Part shown: piece by piece, positions 18,362 to 26,624 of the stretch
How the letters are laid out: each line of letters opens with the position of its first letter
How positions within the stretch are numbered: position 1 is the first letter of the stretch
Origin: Hafnia alvei
GTDB taxonomy: Bacteria > Pseudomonadota > Gammaproteobacteria > Enterobacterales > Enterobacteriaceae
Direction: 5' to 3'
DNA: 64,000 bases
Assembly (NCBI RefSeq): GCF_900095695.1
Contig: NZ_FMIQ01000027.1
Location: 62,001-126,000 of the forward strand
The notes under the pieces: model-generated
Seen by the model: only the letters and a program-made list of their open reading frames with translations
Told to the model about the DNA's origin: nothing
The model's database searches: none
Position numbers and translations under genes: made by a program

Positions 18362-19381
18362 GTGAGCAGTCAGGGAACCCGCGCCACCATCAGTGATGTC
18401 GCCAAGGCCGCTAAAACCGGTAAGACTAGCGTTTCGCGCTATTTAAATGGCGAGCAACACCTGCTGTCCGACGATCTCAAACAGCGCATCGAACAAGCCA
18501 TCCAACGCCTTAATTACCGCCCAAGCCAGATGGCTCGCAGCTTAAAAGGTGGGCAAACGCGCCTTATTGGTATGATCATCGCCGATATCACCAATCCCTA
18601 TTCTGTGGACGTTTTGCGCGGCGTTGAAGAAGCCTGTCGTGTGCAAGGTTTTACTTTGCTGGTGTGTAATACCAACAACGAAATCAATCAGGAGCAGCAT
18701 TACCTTGAGCTGTTAAGCAGCTATCGCGTTGAGGGATTAGTGGTTAATGCGGTGGGAATGCGTGAAGAGGCGTTATCTAAGCTACAACAGTCTTTGCTGC
18801 CCATGGTGCTGATTGACCGAAAAATACCAGACTTCTCCTGCGATATGGTGGGGTTAGACAATCATCGCGCCGCCACTGAAGCGACTCGGCATTTAATCGA
18901 GCAGGGCTTTGAAGCGGTGATGTTTTTAAGTGAGCCGCTGGGTTTGGTTAATACTCGGCTTGAGCGTTTGCATGCTTTTCAAAGCACGATGGCGGAATGC
19001 CCTGAGCTGATCGCCTGCCATGCCGAAGTTGTGCTTAACAAGGGTGAACTTCTGGATCAGGCATTGAGCCAGTTTTGTCATCAGCATCGGGGGATGCGTA
19101 AAGCCGTGATGTCTGCCAACGGTGCATTAACCCTGCAGGTGGCTCGCTCCCTGCGTCGTTTAGGCCTTAATTGGGGCAGCGATATTGGCTTGCTTGGTTT
19201 TGATGAATTGGAGTGGGCAGAGCTGGCAGGGGCGGGAATTACCACGCTTAAGCAGCCGACCTATCAGATCGGCTACGCTGCGCTAGAGCTATTAGTGAAC
19301 CGCATCCAAGGCGACGCACAGCCTACCGTTGAACAAAAATATCCCGGCGAGCTTATCGTTCGGGGCTCAACGTTGCGTTAG
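18362..19381 (+). CDS. LacI-family transcriptional regulator (KdgR/PtxS-like)
   Basis: 339 residues from a GTG start preceded by AGAGGAA. The N-terminal helix-turn-helix ATISDVAKAAKTGKTSVSRYLNG and hinge helix NYRPSQMARSLKGG are typical of LacI regulators, followed by a periplasmic-binding-like sensor domain (about 60-335). Sequence style resembles regulators of ketogluconate or ketodeoxygluconate use. No sugar gene lies next to it: it abuts tusA tail to tail with no gap. The target is therefore unknown. Confidence 0.85.
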   Translation: MSSQGTRATISDVAKAAKTGKTSVSRYLNGEQHLLSDDLKQRIEQAIQRLNYRPSQMARSLKGGQTRLIGMIIADITNPYSVDVLRGVEEACRVQGFTLLVCNTNNEINQEQHYLELLSSYRVEGLVVNAVGMREEALSKLQQSLLPMVLIDRKIPDFSCDMVGLDNHRAATEATRHLIEQGFEAVMFLSEPLGLVNTRLERLHAFQSTMAECPELIACHAEVVLNKGELLDQALSQFCHQHRGMRKAVMSANGALTLQVARSLRRLGLNWGSDIGLLGFDELEWAELAGAGITTLKQPTYQIGYAALELLVNRIQGDAQPTVEQKYPGELIVRGSTLR

Positions 19382-19633
19382 TTAGGCGGGAGTCCCTTTA
19401 CGTAACAAATAGCGATAGGGCGCTTGCTCGGTTTCTTGCGCAATCAGTTGATGATCCATAAAACGACAAAAACCCGGAATATCACGGGTGGTTGCCGGAT
19501 CATCCGCGATGATCAGCAATGTTTGCCCATCATCCATATGGCGTACTGTTTTACGCACCATCATCACAGGCTCAGGGCAGCGAAGCCCAAGTGCATCCAG
19601 CGTTTTATCAGGATTAGCGAAAAGATCGGTCAT
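19382..19633 (-). CDS. tusA: Sulfur carrier protein TusA
   Basis: 83 residues. The active Cys lies in [14 protein letters not shown] (Cys about 19). TusA accepts sulfur from IscS and passes it to TusBCD-TusE-MnmA for 2-thiouridine at the wobble base of Lys, Glu and Gln tRNAs, and also supports molybdenum cofactor synthesis. Its stop directly abuts the LacI gene stop. Divergent from yhhQ. Confidence 0.96.
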   Translation of the reverse strand: MTDLFANPDKTLDALGLRCPEPVMMVRKTVRHMDDGQTLLIIADDPATTRDIPGFCRFMDHQLIAQETEQAPYRYLLRKGTPA

Positions 19634-19739
19634 GGTTTTTCTCTGAAGGCCGATTTGCGCAATCGTACTGGCGAAGGGCTACGGCTGAGTGAAATTTAAA
19701 ACGCCTCTAGTTTACCTGCTGAAAAATAGTCTGCAAGAG

Positions 19740-19755
19740 ACGTGAACGTTTGCGT
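19740..19755. promoter_or_regulatory. Candidate PurR operator in the tusA-yhhQ gap
   Basis: ACGTGAACGTTTGCGT matches the PurR palindrome ACGCAAACGTTTGCGT at 14 of 16 positions. It lies 110 bases before yhhQ and 107 bases before tusA. Control of yhhQ is the more likely role, because its substrates are purine-derived. Confidence 0.6.
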
Positions 19756-19824
19756 TAAAATTAACCATTGCATGTGGAAATTATCGCGGTATCATCCCTG
19801 CCGCATCTCAGATGCACACATTTT

Positions 19825-19858
19825 CATTGGGTTCCCTCACCCCAATCTCCAAAAAGGC
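19825..19858 (+). promoter_or_regulatory. preQ1-I riboswitch (type III-like) upstream of yhhQ
   Basis: Stem P1 is ATTGGG (19826-19831) with CCCAAT (19841-19846). The loop TTCCCTCAC can pair through its C-rich part with the AAGG of the A-rich tail (19851-19857), which is also the Shine-Dalgarno site seven bases before ATG 19865. This is the compact pseudoknot of class I preQ1 aptamers; E. coli yhhQ carries one of type III. preQ1 binding should hide the ribosome site and reduce transporter synthesis. Confidence 0.82.
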
Positions 19859-19864
19859 CAAAAT

Positions 19865-20530
19865 ATGTTTGATTTTACTCCGCAACAGCGGATGAAAGCC
19901 CTTTGCTGGCTTTCTGTTTTTCATGTTCTGATTATTACGTCCAGTAACTATTTGGTGCAGTTGCCGATCTCGATTTTCGGTTTTCACACCACGTGGGGCG
20001 CATTTACCTTCCCGTTTATTTTCCTAGCAACAGACCTCACCGTCCGTGTGTTTGGTGCGCCTTTGGCTCGTCGAATTATTCTGGCGGTTATGGCGCCTGC
20101 GCTGCTGATTTCATATTGTATTTCAGCGCTGTTCTTTCAGGGAGAATGGCAAGGTTTTGCCGCGTTGGGCGAGTTTAATGTGATGGTGGCGCGTATCGCG
20201 ACCGCAAGCTTCATGGCCTATGTTCTTGGGCAGATCCTTGACGTGCATGTCTTTAACCGCCTGCGTCAGCGCAGTGCGTGGTGGGTGGCACCGACGGCCT
20301 CAACGTTGTTTGGTAATATTAGCGATACTTTGGCATTCTTCTTTATCGCGTTTTACCACAGCACAGACCCGTTCATGGCCGCTAACTGGGTTGAGATCGC
20401 GCTGGTGGACTACACGTTTAAATTACTGATTAGTTTGATTTTCTTCCTGCCAATGTACGGCGTCATGTTAAACGTGGTTCTGAAGTATCTCTCAGCTAAC
20501 CGCCAAGATCCGCATCCACAGTTGAATTAA
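19865..20530 (+). CDS. yhhQ: Queuosine precursor (preQ0/preQ1) transporter YhhQ
   Basis: 221-residue inner-membrane protein with about six hydrophobic segments (VUT/COG1738 family). E. coli YhhQ imports 7-cyano- and 7-aminomethyl-deazaguanine for queuosine in tRNA. Family blocks are FPFIFLATDLTVRVFG, the QILDVHVFNRLR segment and NISDTLAFFFIAF. Start ATG 19865 follows the riboswitch-embedded AAGG; an earlier in-frame ATG at 19742 would translate the aptamer and is rejected. Confidence 0.93.
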   Translation: MFDFTPQQRMKALCWLSVFHVLIITSSNYLVQLPISIFGFHTTWGAFTFPFIFLATDLTVRVFGAPLARRIILAVMAPALLISYCISALFFQGEWQGFAALGEFNVMVARIATASFMAYVLGQILDVHVFNRLRQRSAWWVAPTASTLFGNISDTLAFFFIAFYHSTDPFMAANWVEIALVDYTFKLLISLIFFLPMYGVMLNVVLKYLSANRQDPHPQLN

Positions 20531-20541
20531 AAAACGTATCG

Positions 20542-20572
20542 CGATGCCGAGAAGCGCTTTTTCTCGGTATCG
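20542..20572 (+). terminator. Palindrome after yhhQ, possible terminator
   Basis: CGATGCCGAGAA (20542-20553) and TTCTCGGTATCG (20561-20572), one mismatched pair, 7-base loop. There is no T run after the stem, so termination efficiency is uncertain. Confidence 0.5.
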
Positions 20573-20606
20573 TATATGCTGATGTCCCTGAGCCTCGGAG
20601 GATGTC

Positions 20607-21065
20607 ATGCCCGCGATTAACGTCAAACTCGCTACCGTTGAAGATGTTCATCATCTTTATAACCTGCTGCCTGAATTCTCCTCGTTACACAGCCTGCAAG
20701 ATTTAATTAACCGACTGAATAATAAAGAAACATGTATATTAGTTGCCTATAAAAATGAAAAACCTGTCGGTTTTAAGTTGGGTTATGCGCTTAGCGACAC
20801 CACTTTCTATAGTTGGTTAGGTGGTGTACTTCCTCACTCTCGCCGCGACGGAATAGCCCAAGTCCTATTGCATACACAGGAAGATTGGGTTTTAAATCAT
20901 GGCTATCAGCGTATCGAAGTGAAAACCAGAAACTGTTTTCCGGCTATGCTGATAATGCTCATAAAAAATGGCTACCAGTTATCTGAGCTAGAAGTGGCTG
21001 ACAACATAGCTGATAACCGAGTCCGACTGGTGAAGTGCCTAACGCACGGAACCAATGATAAGTAG
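20607..21065 (+). CDS. GNAT-family N-acetyltransferase, substrate unknown
   Basis: 152 residues with a GNAT fold pattern: beta-strand ILVAYKNEKPVGFKLGYA, then WLGGVLPHSRRDGIAQVLL corresponding to the acetyl-CoA loop (R/Q-x-x-G-x-A), and a C-terminal HGYQRIEVKTRNCFPAMLIMLIKNGYQ block. GGAGG precedes ATG 20607. It lies between yhhQ and dcrB, which are neighbours in E. coli, so it is a lineage-specific insertion. The acceptor cannot be told from sequence. Confidence 0.8.
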   Translation: MPAINVKLATVEDVHHLYNLLPEFSSLHSLQDLINRLNNKETCILVAYKNEKPVGFKLGYALSDTTFYSWLGGVLPHSRRDGIAQVLLHTQEDWVLNHGYQRIEVKTRNCFPAMLIMLIKNGYQLSELEVADNIADNRVRLVKCLTHGTNDK

Positions 21066-21159
21066 CGAAGCTACAATATGTTACTTGCATTTAGTGCACC
21101 GATAAGGTGCGATACGTTTATTGGTCAATCGAGACGTTAGGACAATAGAAGGAATTACC

Positions 21160-21735
21160 ATGCGTAATTTAGTGAAGTTTATGGGAGTGGGTTTGCTCGT
21201 GGCAGGACTTGCCGCGTGTGATGGCCAGTCGACTGATAACGCCACCTCTGCAGCTAAAGGATCTACACCGGTAGAAGCTAGCGTACCTGCCGGAGAGAAC
21301 ATTAGCCTGCTTAACGGGAAAGTGACCTTTACGCTGCCGGCAGGCTTAACTGACCAAAGCGGTAAGCTAGGCTCTCAATCAAACAGCATGCACGTTTACG
21401 CCAATAAGAGCGGCCAGCAGGCGATTATTGTGATTATGGCTCCGCTGCCAGCAGACAGCCTGAGCACATTGAGTGGTCGTTTGGTTGAACAGCAGAAATC
21501 TCGTGATCCAAGCCTGAATGTGCTTTCCGATAAGAGCATTGAGGTGAGTGGGCAGCAAGCTCAGGAAGTGAATAGCCTGCAAACGGCTAAAGGCCAAGTC
21601 TCCTATTCCAGCATCGTACTGGCTAAAGCTGGCGATCAGTTGATGACCATGCAGGTCTCTCTGCCGGGTGAAAATCAGCAGGAAGCGGCCAATATTGCCA
21701 ACGGTGTGATTAATACTCTGAAGATTACCGAGTAA
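21160..21735 (+). CDS. dcrB: DcrB family lipoprotein
   Basis: 191 residues. Signal peptide MRNLVKFMGVGLLVAGLAAC with the lipidated Cys at residue 20, followed by Asp (CDGQ), an inner-membrane retention signal under the +2 rule. The rest is a soluble domain (about 50-190). E. coli DcrB is required for adsorption or entry of phages C1 and C6 and affects envelope lipoprotein maturation. AGAAGGAATTACC precedes ATG 21160; an upstream in-frame ATG-like start at 21121 lacks this site. Confidence 0.9.
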   Translation: MRNLVKFMGVGLLVAGLAACDGQSTDNATSAAKGSTPVEASVPAGENISLLNGKVTFTLPAGLTDQSGKLGSQSNSMHVYANKSGQQAIIVIMAPLPADSLSTLSGRLVEQQKSRDPSLNVLSDKSIEVSGQQAQEVNSLQTAKGQVSYSSIVLAKAGDQLMTMQVSLPGENQQEAANIANGVINTLKITE

Positions 21736-21746
21736 TTTTCTGTGAA

Positions 21747-21770
21747 AGCCCTCCCTATGCAGGGAGGGCT
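21747..21770. terminator. Terminator between dcrB and yicH
   Basis: AGCCCTCCCT (21747-21756), loop ATGC, AGGGAGGGCT (21761-21770): a perfect 10-bp stem between convergent genes, without a long T run on either side. Confidence 0.7.
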
Positions 21771-21776
21771 GGATGA

Positions 21777-23453
21777 TTAGTTTACTACGCCGTTAACCAT
21801 CTTCTGTGTCACCTGTTGCCCACTCGCATTCTGCGCGCTTAGCGTGGCGTTTACGCTAGGCTTAAGCGGTGCTTCACCGGTCAGTACGCCTTGTAACCCA
21901 AGCTGCATATTGACGTCACCTGTGATCGGCAACGCTGGCCATCCCCATTCAACCAGTTGATCGGCGGGAACCGCTTTCCCCTTAAGATCTAAGCGGAGTT
22001 GGCGGCCAGACTGAGTGAGCGACGCGGTCGCTTCCAATATTCCCTTTTGCGATAACGCGCTGAGTTCAGTGGCGCTAATTTGCTGGTCGTTCGCGTTCAA
22101 GCTGATCGAAAGCTTTTGCAGATCGACCTTATTAAACGTTGCGCCGCTGGCGTTGAACGTTGCTTGACCGTCCCATAGACCAAACAGGCGGTTATGAACT
22201 AAGCGAACGTTGCTGCCGAAGCCGTCCAAAGCGGTAATTTGGAAAGGGAATTCAGGATTGATATCGACAATCAGATTTCGGCTGCTGGAGAACTTGGTCA
22301 CGATCACATCGTTTAACCAAGCAGGCAGCGGCATTTGCCAGATTTCACGCCAGTTTTGCGGTAGCGTATATTCCAAGCCAACGAGAGTAATTTCATCGAG
22401 GGTAAGATGTTGATTACTGCTCAACCAGTTGCCGCTTGCTCGAAGCAAACCGCCTTCCCAGCGAGTACTTAACTGTTTTATTGCCACTCCCGCATTGGAA
22501 AGATCGGCGCTAAAGATAGGCTCAACAAAGTGCACATTGCCCACGATGATATCGTTAGCATTAAAGGCGATAGACCCTTTATCACTTTGCCAGCTGCCAT
22601 TGCTCCACGTTACACCGTTCAATTCTCCGTCTAAATCACTGAGCGCCCAGCCTGCACCTTCCAGCTTGGCATCGGTAATACTCATTTTCCCCAGCGTGAT
22701 TGCTGGAAGTTGCTTCAGCGGCGCAAAGAAAGCATCGATAGATTGGCTGGTCTGCCAGTGGAGATTGCTTAGGCGTAAGTTATTGATTACCCAACTCCCA
22801 TCGGCATTGCGTACACCGTCGGCAGTGGCTTGTCCTTGGGCAAATTCAGCGCCCGCGTTGCTTATTGTGAGCTGCCCCTGCTTATCGTTACCTTGGATCA
22901 GTACGTTCTGTGCAGGAATATCATTTAGCGTTAACTTGCCAGCGCTGAACTGAAATTGATTGTTTTTGCCAAAAATTTGCCCTGAGACAGGCTGCCACGG
23001 CGAAACATAACCGTTGACCTGAGAAGCGCTTACTTTTTGTTGGGGCTCATCTTGTTGCACCTGCATATTGAGCATGCGCAGGCTTTGGGCCTGAATTGGC
23101 AGTGCAGTTTGAGCCGTGGCTGAAAGCGTTAGCGATCCATTTTCGAGCGTGACGCTATCGAAATCTTTCGGTTCGGTTAGCTGGCGTACGCTGAGCGATA
23201 AACTGATTTTTTCAGCGCGTAGAAAAGGAGGCTGACCAGCGTTAGCGAGCGTGACATCGTGCAAAGTCATTTCTGCGGGGTCGCGAATGTCGTGGTGTAT
23301 TTTCCCAAGCGACAATCGATATTGAGTATTTTCGTTCACCCACGTGCTGATGTGACGGGCACCCCATGTGGTCTGTGCAATCACATAAGCCACAATACCC
23401 AGCGCGATGATTATCGCGAGCAGGATTAAAAGTAGTTTTCCAATAAATTTCAC
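21777..23453 (-). CDS. yicH: AsmA-family envelope protein YicH
   Basis: 558 residues (E. coli YicH about 569). An N-terminal transmembrane anchor (LLLILLAIIIALGIVAYVIA) is followed by a long beta-rich periplasmic region, the AsmA/bridge-like organisation. AsmA-like proteins are linked to phospholipid transport to, or homeostasis of, the outer membrane; YicH itself is poorly defined. Located next to xanP as in E. coli, on the same strand, with a terminator in between. Confidence 0.88.
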   Translation of the reverse strand: MKFIGKLLLILLAIIIALGIVAYVIAQTTWGARHISTWVNENTQYRLSLGKIHHDIRDPAEMTLHDVTLANAGQPPFLRAEKISLSLSVRQLTEPKDFDSVTLENGSLTLSATAQTALPIQAQSLRMLNMQVQQDEPQQKVSASQVNGYVSPWQPVSGQIFGKNNQFQFSAGKLTLNDIPAQNVLIQGNDKQGQLTISNAGAEFAQGQATADGVRNADGSWVINNLRLSNLHWQTSQSIDAFFAPLKQLPAITLGKMSITDAKLEGAGWALSDLDGELNGVTWSNGSWQSDKGSIAFNANDIIVGNVHFVEPIFSADLSNAGVAIKQLSTRWEGGLLRASGNWLSSNQHLTLDEITLVGLEYTLPQNWREIWQMPLPAWLNDVIVTKFSSSRNLIVDINPEFPFQITALDGFGSNVRLVHNRLFGLWDGQATFNASGATFNKVDLQKLSISLNANDQQISATELSALSQKGILEATASLTQSGRQLRLDLKGKAVPADQLVEWGWPALPITGDVNMQLGLQGVLTGEAPLKPSVNATLSAQNASGQQVTQKMVNGVVN

Positions 23454-23536
23454 GGCATTAGTCCTTCAGGCCAAAGGTACTTTAGTTTATGCCGTATTAA
23501 GTAAGATGGCTCAAGGGATGAAATGTAAACACCAAT

Positions 23537-23572
23537 AAAAAAGGCCGAATGCAGAAACATCCGACCTTTTTT
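23537..23572 (-). terminator. Terminator of xanP
   Basis: AAAAAAGGCCG and CGACCTTTTTT arms around a 13-base loop, one mismatch. Read on the minus strand the stem ends in a T run. Confidence 0.75.
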
Positions 23573-23588
23573 AGCCATTTATGCGGTA

Positions 23589-24998
23589 TTAATCTTCGTG
23601 TGGGAAAACCAGATTTAAGACTATGGCAGTAATACCGCCAGCCGCAATGCCTGAGGACAGCAGGGTTTTCATCCAATCCGGCGCGAATTGTAAAATCAAC
23701 GGCTGCTGAGAAACCCCTAAACCAACGGCTAAAGAGAGCGCCATAATCATAATGGCGCGGCGGTTTAATGGCTCACGTGAGACGATACGAACGCCAGATG
23801 CCGCGATAGTGCCGAACATCACGATGGTTGCGCCTCCCAGAACGGGCTCTGGGATATGCTGCACAAAACCTGCCACCGCAGGGAACAGGCCTAACACAAT
23901 CAGCATGAGGGCGACCACAAAGCCCACATAGCGGCTTGCAACACCGGTTAACTGGATAACGCCGTTATTCTGGCCAAAGCAGGAATTAGGGAAGGTATTA
24001 AACACCGCCGACAGCATCGAATTAAGCCCGTTGGCGAGAACGCCGCCTTTAAGTCGCTTCATGTAGAGCGGGCCAGAAACTGGCTGCTCGGATACGTCTG
24101 AGGTTGCCGTAATATCGCCGATAGTCTCTAAAGACGTCACCATAAAGACCAGCATCAGCGGGATCAGCAGGTTCCAATCAATGCCCAGGCCATAATAGAG
24201 CGGAGTTGGCACCATCAGCAGAGAGGTGGTTTTTTCCATATTGCTGGTGTCTGGCAGCATACCCATCGCCCACGCCAGCGCGTAGCCAACGGCCATGGCG
24301 ATAACCAATGAAGATACACGCAGATAAGGATTGCGCTGACGGTTAAGCAAAATGATCACCACCAGAACGGAACCGGCCAGCATCAAATTGCTCGGAGCAC
24401 CGAAGGTGTGGTCGTTCATAGCGCTGTAACCGCCGCCAATAGAAACCAAACCGACCTGAATCAGCGATAAACCGATAATCATTACCACCACACCGGATAC
24501 CAATGGCGTAATAATTCGGCGTGCTAGGTGCAAGAAACGCGAGAGGATAATCTCGGTGCAAGAAGCTAGCATCAGCGTTCCAAAAAGCGTTGCCATCATA
24601 GTCGGAATATCGGCTCCGCCGTTTTTCAACGCCATCCCACCCATAATCAGAGGGCTAACAAAGTTAAAGCTCGTTCCCTGAATAGACAACAAACCCGAAC
24701 CAACAGGGCCCCAGGTTTTGATTTGCAAGATAGACGCCAGTCCAGAAGCGAATAGCGACATGCTGATAATGTGTTGCGTGTCCTGCGCCGGAAGACCTAA
24801 CGCCTGACAAATCAGTAGCGCGGGCGTAATAACCGCCACAAACATGGCGAGCAAATGTTGGCAGGCAGCGAAAAGGGTTTGCGGGAGAGGTGGACGGTCT
24901 TCGAGACGATATATCAGCTCACTTTTGGCCGGCGCGGTAGCGCTAGGCTTCGCGGTTGAAGAGTGAACTTGGTCGAACTCAGTGGATGGCGTGGTCAT
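23589..24998 (-). CDS. xanP: Xanthine:H+ symporter XanP (NCS2 family)
   Basis: 469 residues (E. coli 463) with about 14 membrane segments. It imports xanthine with protons. NCS2 markers include [15 protein letters not shown] in the first half and the signature [16 protein letters not shown] near residue 325. A PurR-like palindrome lies 53 bases upstream of the start, suggesting control by purine supply. Divergent from gltS. Confidence 0.94.
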   Translation of the reverse strand: MTTPSTEFDQVHSSTAKPSATAPAKSELIYRLEDRPPLPQTLFAACQHLLAMFVAVITPALLICQALGLPAQDTQHIISMSLFASGLASILQIKTWGPVGSGLLSIQGTSFNFVSPLIMGGMALKNGGADIPTMMATLFGTLMLASCTEIILSRFLHLARRIITPLVSGVVVMIIGLSLIQVGLVSIGGGYSAMNDHTFGAPSNLMLAGSVLVVIILLNRQRNPYLRVSSLVIAMAVGYALAWAMGMLPDTSNMEKTTSLLMVPTPLYYGLGIDWNLLIPLMLVFMVTSLETIGDITATSDVSEQPVSGPLYMKRLKGGVLANGLNSMLSAVFNTFPNSCFGQNNGVIQLTGVASRYVGFVVALMLIVLGLFPAVAGFVQHIPEPVLGGATIVMFGTIAASGVRIVSREPLNRRAIMIMALSLAVGLGVSQQPLILQFAPDWMKTLLSSGIAAGGITAIVLNLVFPHED

Positions 24999-25050
24999 AA
25001 TCCATATTCCAGAAGCAACAATGCACGCATTTTAATGATAGCCGTCACAA

Positions 25051-25066
25051 AAGCAATCGGTTGCGC
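25051..25066. promoter_or_regulatory. Candidate PurR operator upstream of xanP
   Basis: AAGCAATCGGTTGCGC matches the PurR consensus ACGCAAACGTTTGCGT at 12 of 16 positions, including the central CG and both GCAA/TTGC half sites. It sits in the 289-base xanP-gltS divergent gap; the rest of that gap is AT-rich with no assigned element. Confidence 0.5.
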
Positions 25067-25287
25067 ACAAATTTACCTAAAAAGGATGAGACTTTTGGAT
25101 CGCATTATTTGCTAAAGAAACTTGCTCAAGGGTTACGTTTTGCTTTCTAATTAAGCGTTTGTCCCCTTCATTCTTGAAGCGCTCTGCACCAATGCTGCTC
25201 CAATTATATTGGGGATGTCGTATTTGAATAACGGTGAGAAAACTATAATTATTTGAAATAAATTAAATTATTACATGGAGTAATAAA

Positions 25288-26502
25288 ATGATTCATCTGG
25301 ACGTTTACGGTACGCTAGTCGCGGCGACCTTGGTGCTTCTTCTCGGGCGCCAAATGGTACAAAAAATCCCTTTCCTAACGAAATACACTATCCCTGAACC
25401 TGTTGCTGGCGGTTTGCTGGTGGCATTGGGTTTTCTGTTGCTTAAGCAAACCACGGGTTTTGAGGTCGGTTTTGACATGTCACTCAAAGATCCGTTGATG
25501 CTCGCTTTCTTTGCCACTATCGGTCTTAACGCAAACTTAGCCAGCCTGAAAAAAGGTGGTAAGGCGTTGAGCATTTTTGTTTTTGTGGTTGTGGGATTAC
25601 TGCTGGTACAAAACGCCATTGGTATTGGCATGGCGAAAATGCTGGGCCTTGATCCCCTGATGGGGCTATTAGCGGGCTCAATTACGTTGTCCGGTGGACA
25701 CGGTACGGGCGCTGCGTGGAGTAAGGTTTTCAGCGAACGCTACGGGTTTGAGAATGCGACTGAAGTTGCCATGGCATGTGCCACCTTTGGCTTGGTGCTC
25801 GGTGGGTTGATTGGTGGGCCTGTTGCTCGCTATTTAGTCAAACATTCATCAACGCCTAACGGAACGCCGGACGATACGGAAGTCCCAACCGCGTTTGAAA
25901 AACCCTATAGCGGCCGCATGATCACGTCGCTGGTGTTAATTGAAACACTGGCTTTGATTGCGATCTGTCTAACCGTGGGGCATGTGATTGCTGATTTCCT
26001 CCGTGGAACGACGTTCGAGCTGCCAACGTTTGTCTGCGTATTGTTTGTCGGGGTTGTGTTAAGTAATACGATGCATGCGGTTGGTTTCTATCGTGTGTTT
26101 GAGCGTGCGGTATCGGTGCTCGGGAACGTGAGTTTATCGCTGTTCTTGGCCATGGCATTGATGAGCCTGAAACTGTGGGAACTTGCCTCGCTGGCGCTAC
26201 CGATGCTGGCCATTTTGCTGGTTCAAACGCTGGTGATGGCACTGTACGCTATTTTTGTTACCTACCGAATTATGGGCAAAAACTACGATGCAGCGGTGCT
26301 AGCCGCAGGCCATTGTGGTTTTGGCTTAGGCGCAACGCCAACGGCGATCGCCAATATGCAGGCTATTACCGATCGTTTCGGTCCGTCGCATTTGGCTTTC
26401 CTCGTAGTACCTATGGTTGGCGCGTTCTTTATTGATATCGTTAATGCGATTGTGATCAAGCTGTACCTGATGCTGCCGGTATTTCCTGCGGTGATGGGGT
26501 AG
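25288..26502 (+). CDS. gltS: Sodium/glutamate symporter GltS
   Basis: 404 residues, 10-12 hydrophobic segments. GltS couples glutamate uptake to sodium. Two inverted-repeat halves carry the pore-loop motifs SGGHGTGAAW (about 132-141) and HCGFGLGATPTAIANMQ (about 345-361). The start has GGAG ten bases upstream. Monocistronic, followed by palindromic repeats, convergent with recG. Confidence 0.95.
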   Translation: MIHLDVYGTLVAATLVLLLGRQMVQKIPFLTKYTIPEPVAGGLLVALGFLLLKQTTGFEVGFDMSLKDPLMLAFFATIGLNANLASLKKGGKALSIFVFVVVGLLLVQNAIGIGMAKMLGLDPLMGLLAGSITLSGGHGTGAAWSKVFSERYGFENATEVAMACATFGLVLGGLIGGPVARYLVKHSSTPNGTPDDTEVPTAFEKPYSGRMITSLVLIETLALIAICLTVGHVIADFLRGTTFELPTFVCVLFVGVVLSNTMHAVGFYRVFERAVSVLGNVSLSLFLAMALMSLKLWELASLALPMLAILLVQTLVMALYAIFVTYRIMGKNYDAAVLAAGHCGFGLGATPTAIANMQAITDRFGPSHLAFLVVPMVGAFFIDIVNAIVIKLYLMLPVFPAVMG

Positions 26503-26534
26503 TTTTCGGTTATTGCGATCTGACCCCAACCCAA

Positions 26535-26612
26535 CCCTCCCCTTCGCAGGGGAGGGAGCAGTTTGGTGATCTCGATCAGCGCCTTCCCCTGAGTAAGGGG
26601 AGGCTGGGAGGG
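26535..26612. repeat. Two CTCC/GGAG palindromes between gltS and recG
   Basis: CCCTCCCC (26535-26542) pairs with GGGGAGGG (26549-26556). CTTCCCC (26583-26589) pairs with GGGGAGG (26597-26603) and is followed by TGGGAGGG, which can also pair back to the first arm. No T runs follow. They look like short repeat units, possibly also acting as terminators for the convergent genes. Confidence 0.6.
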
Positions 26613-26624
26613 CTTTACACGAGA

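Noticed and set aside
22429-22953. 174-codon open frame opposite yicH
   Set aside because: It lies antisense within a clear AsmA-family gene, has no ribosome site and no recognisable motifs.
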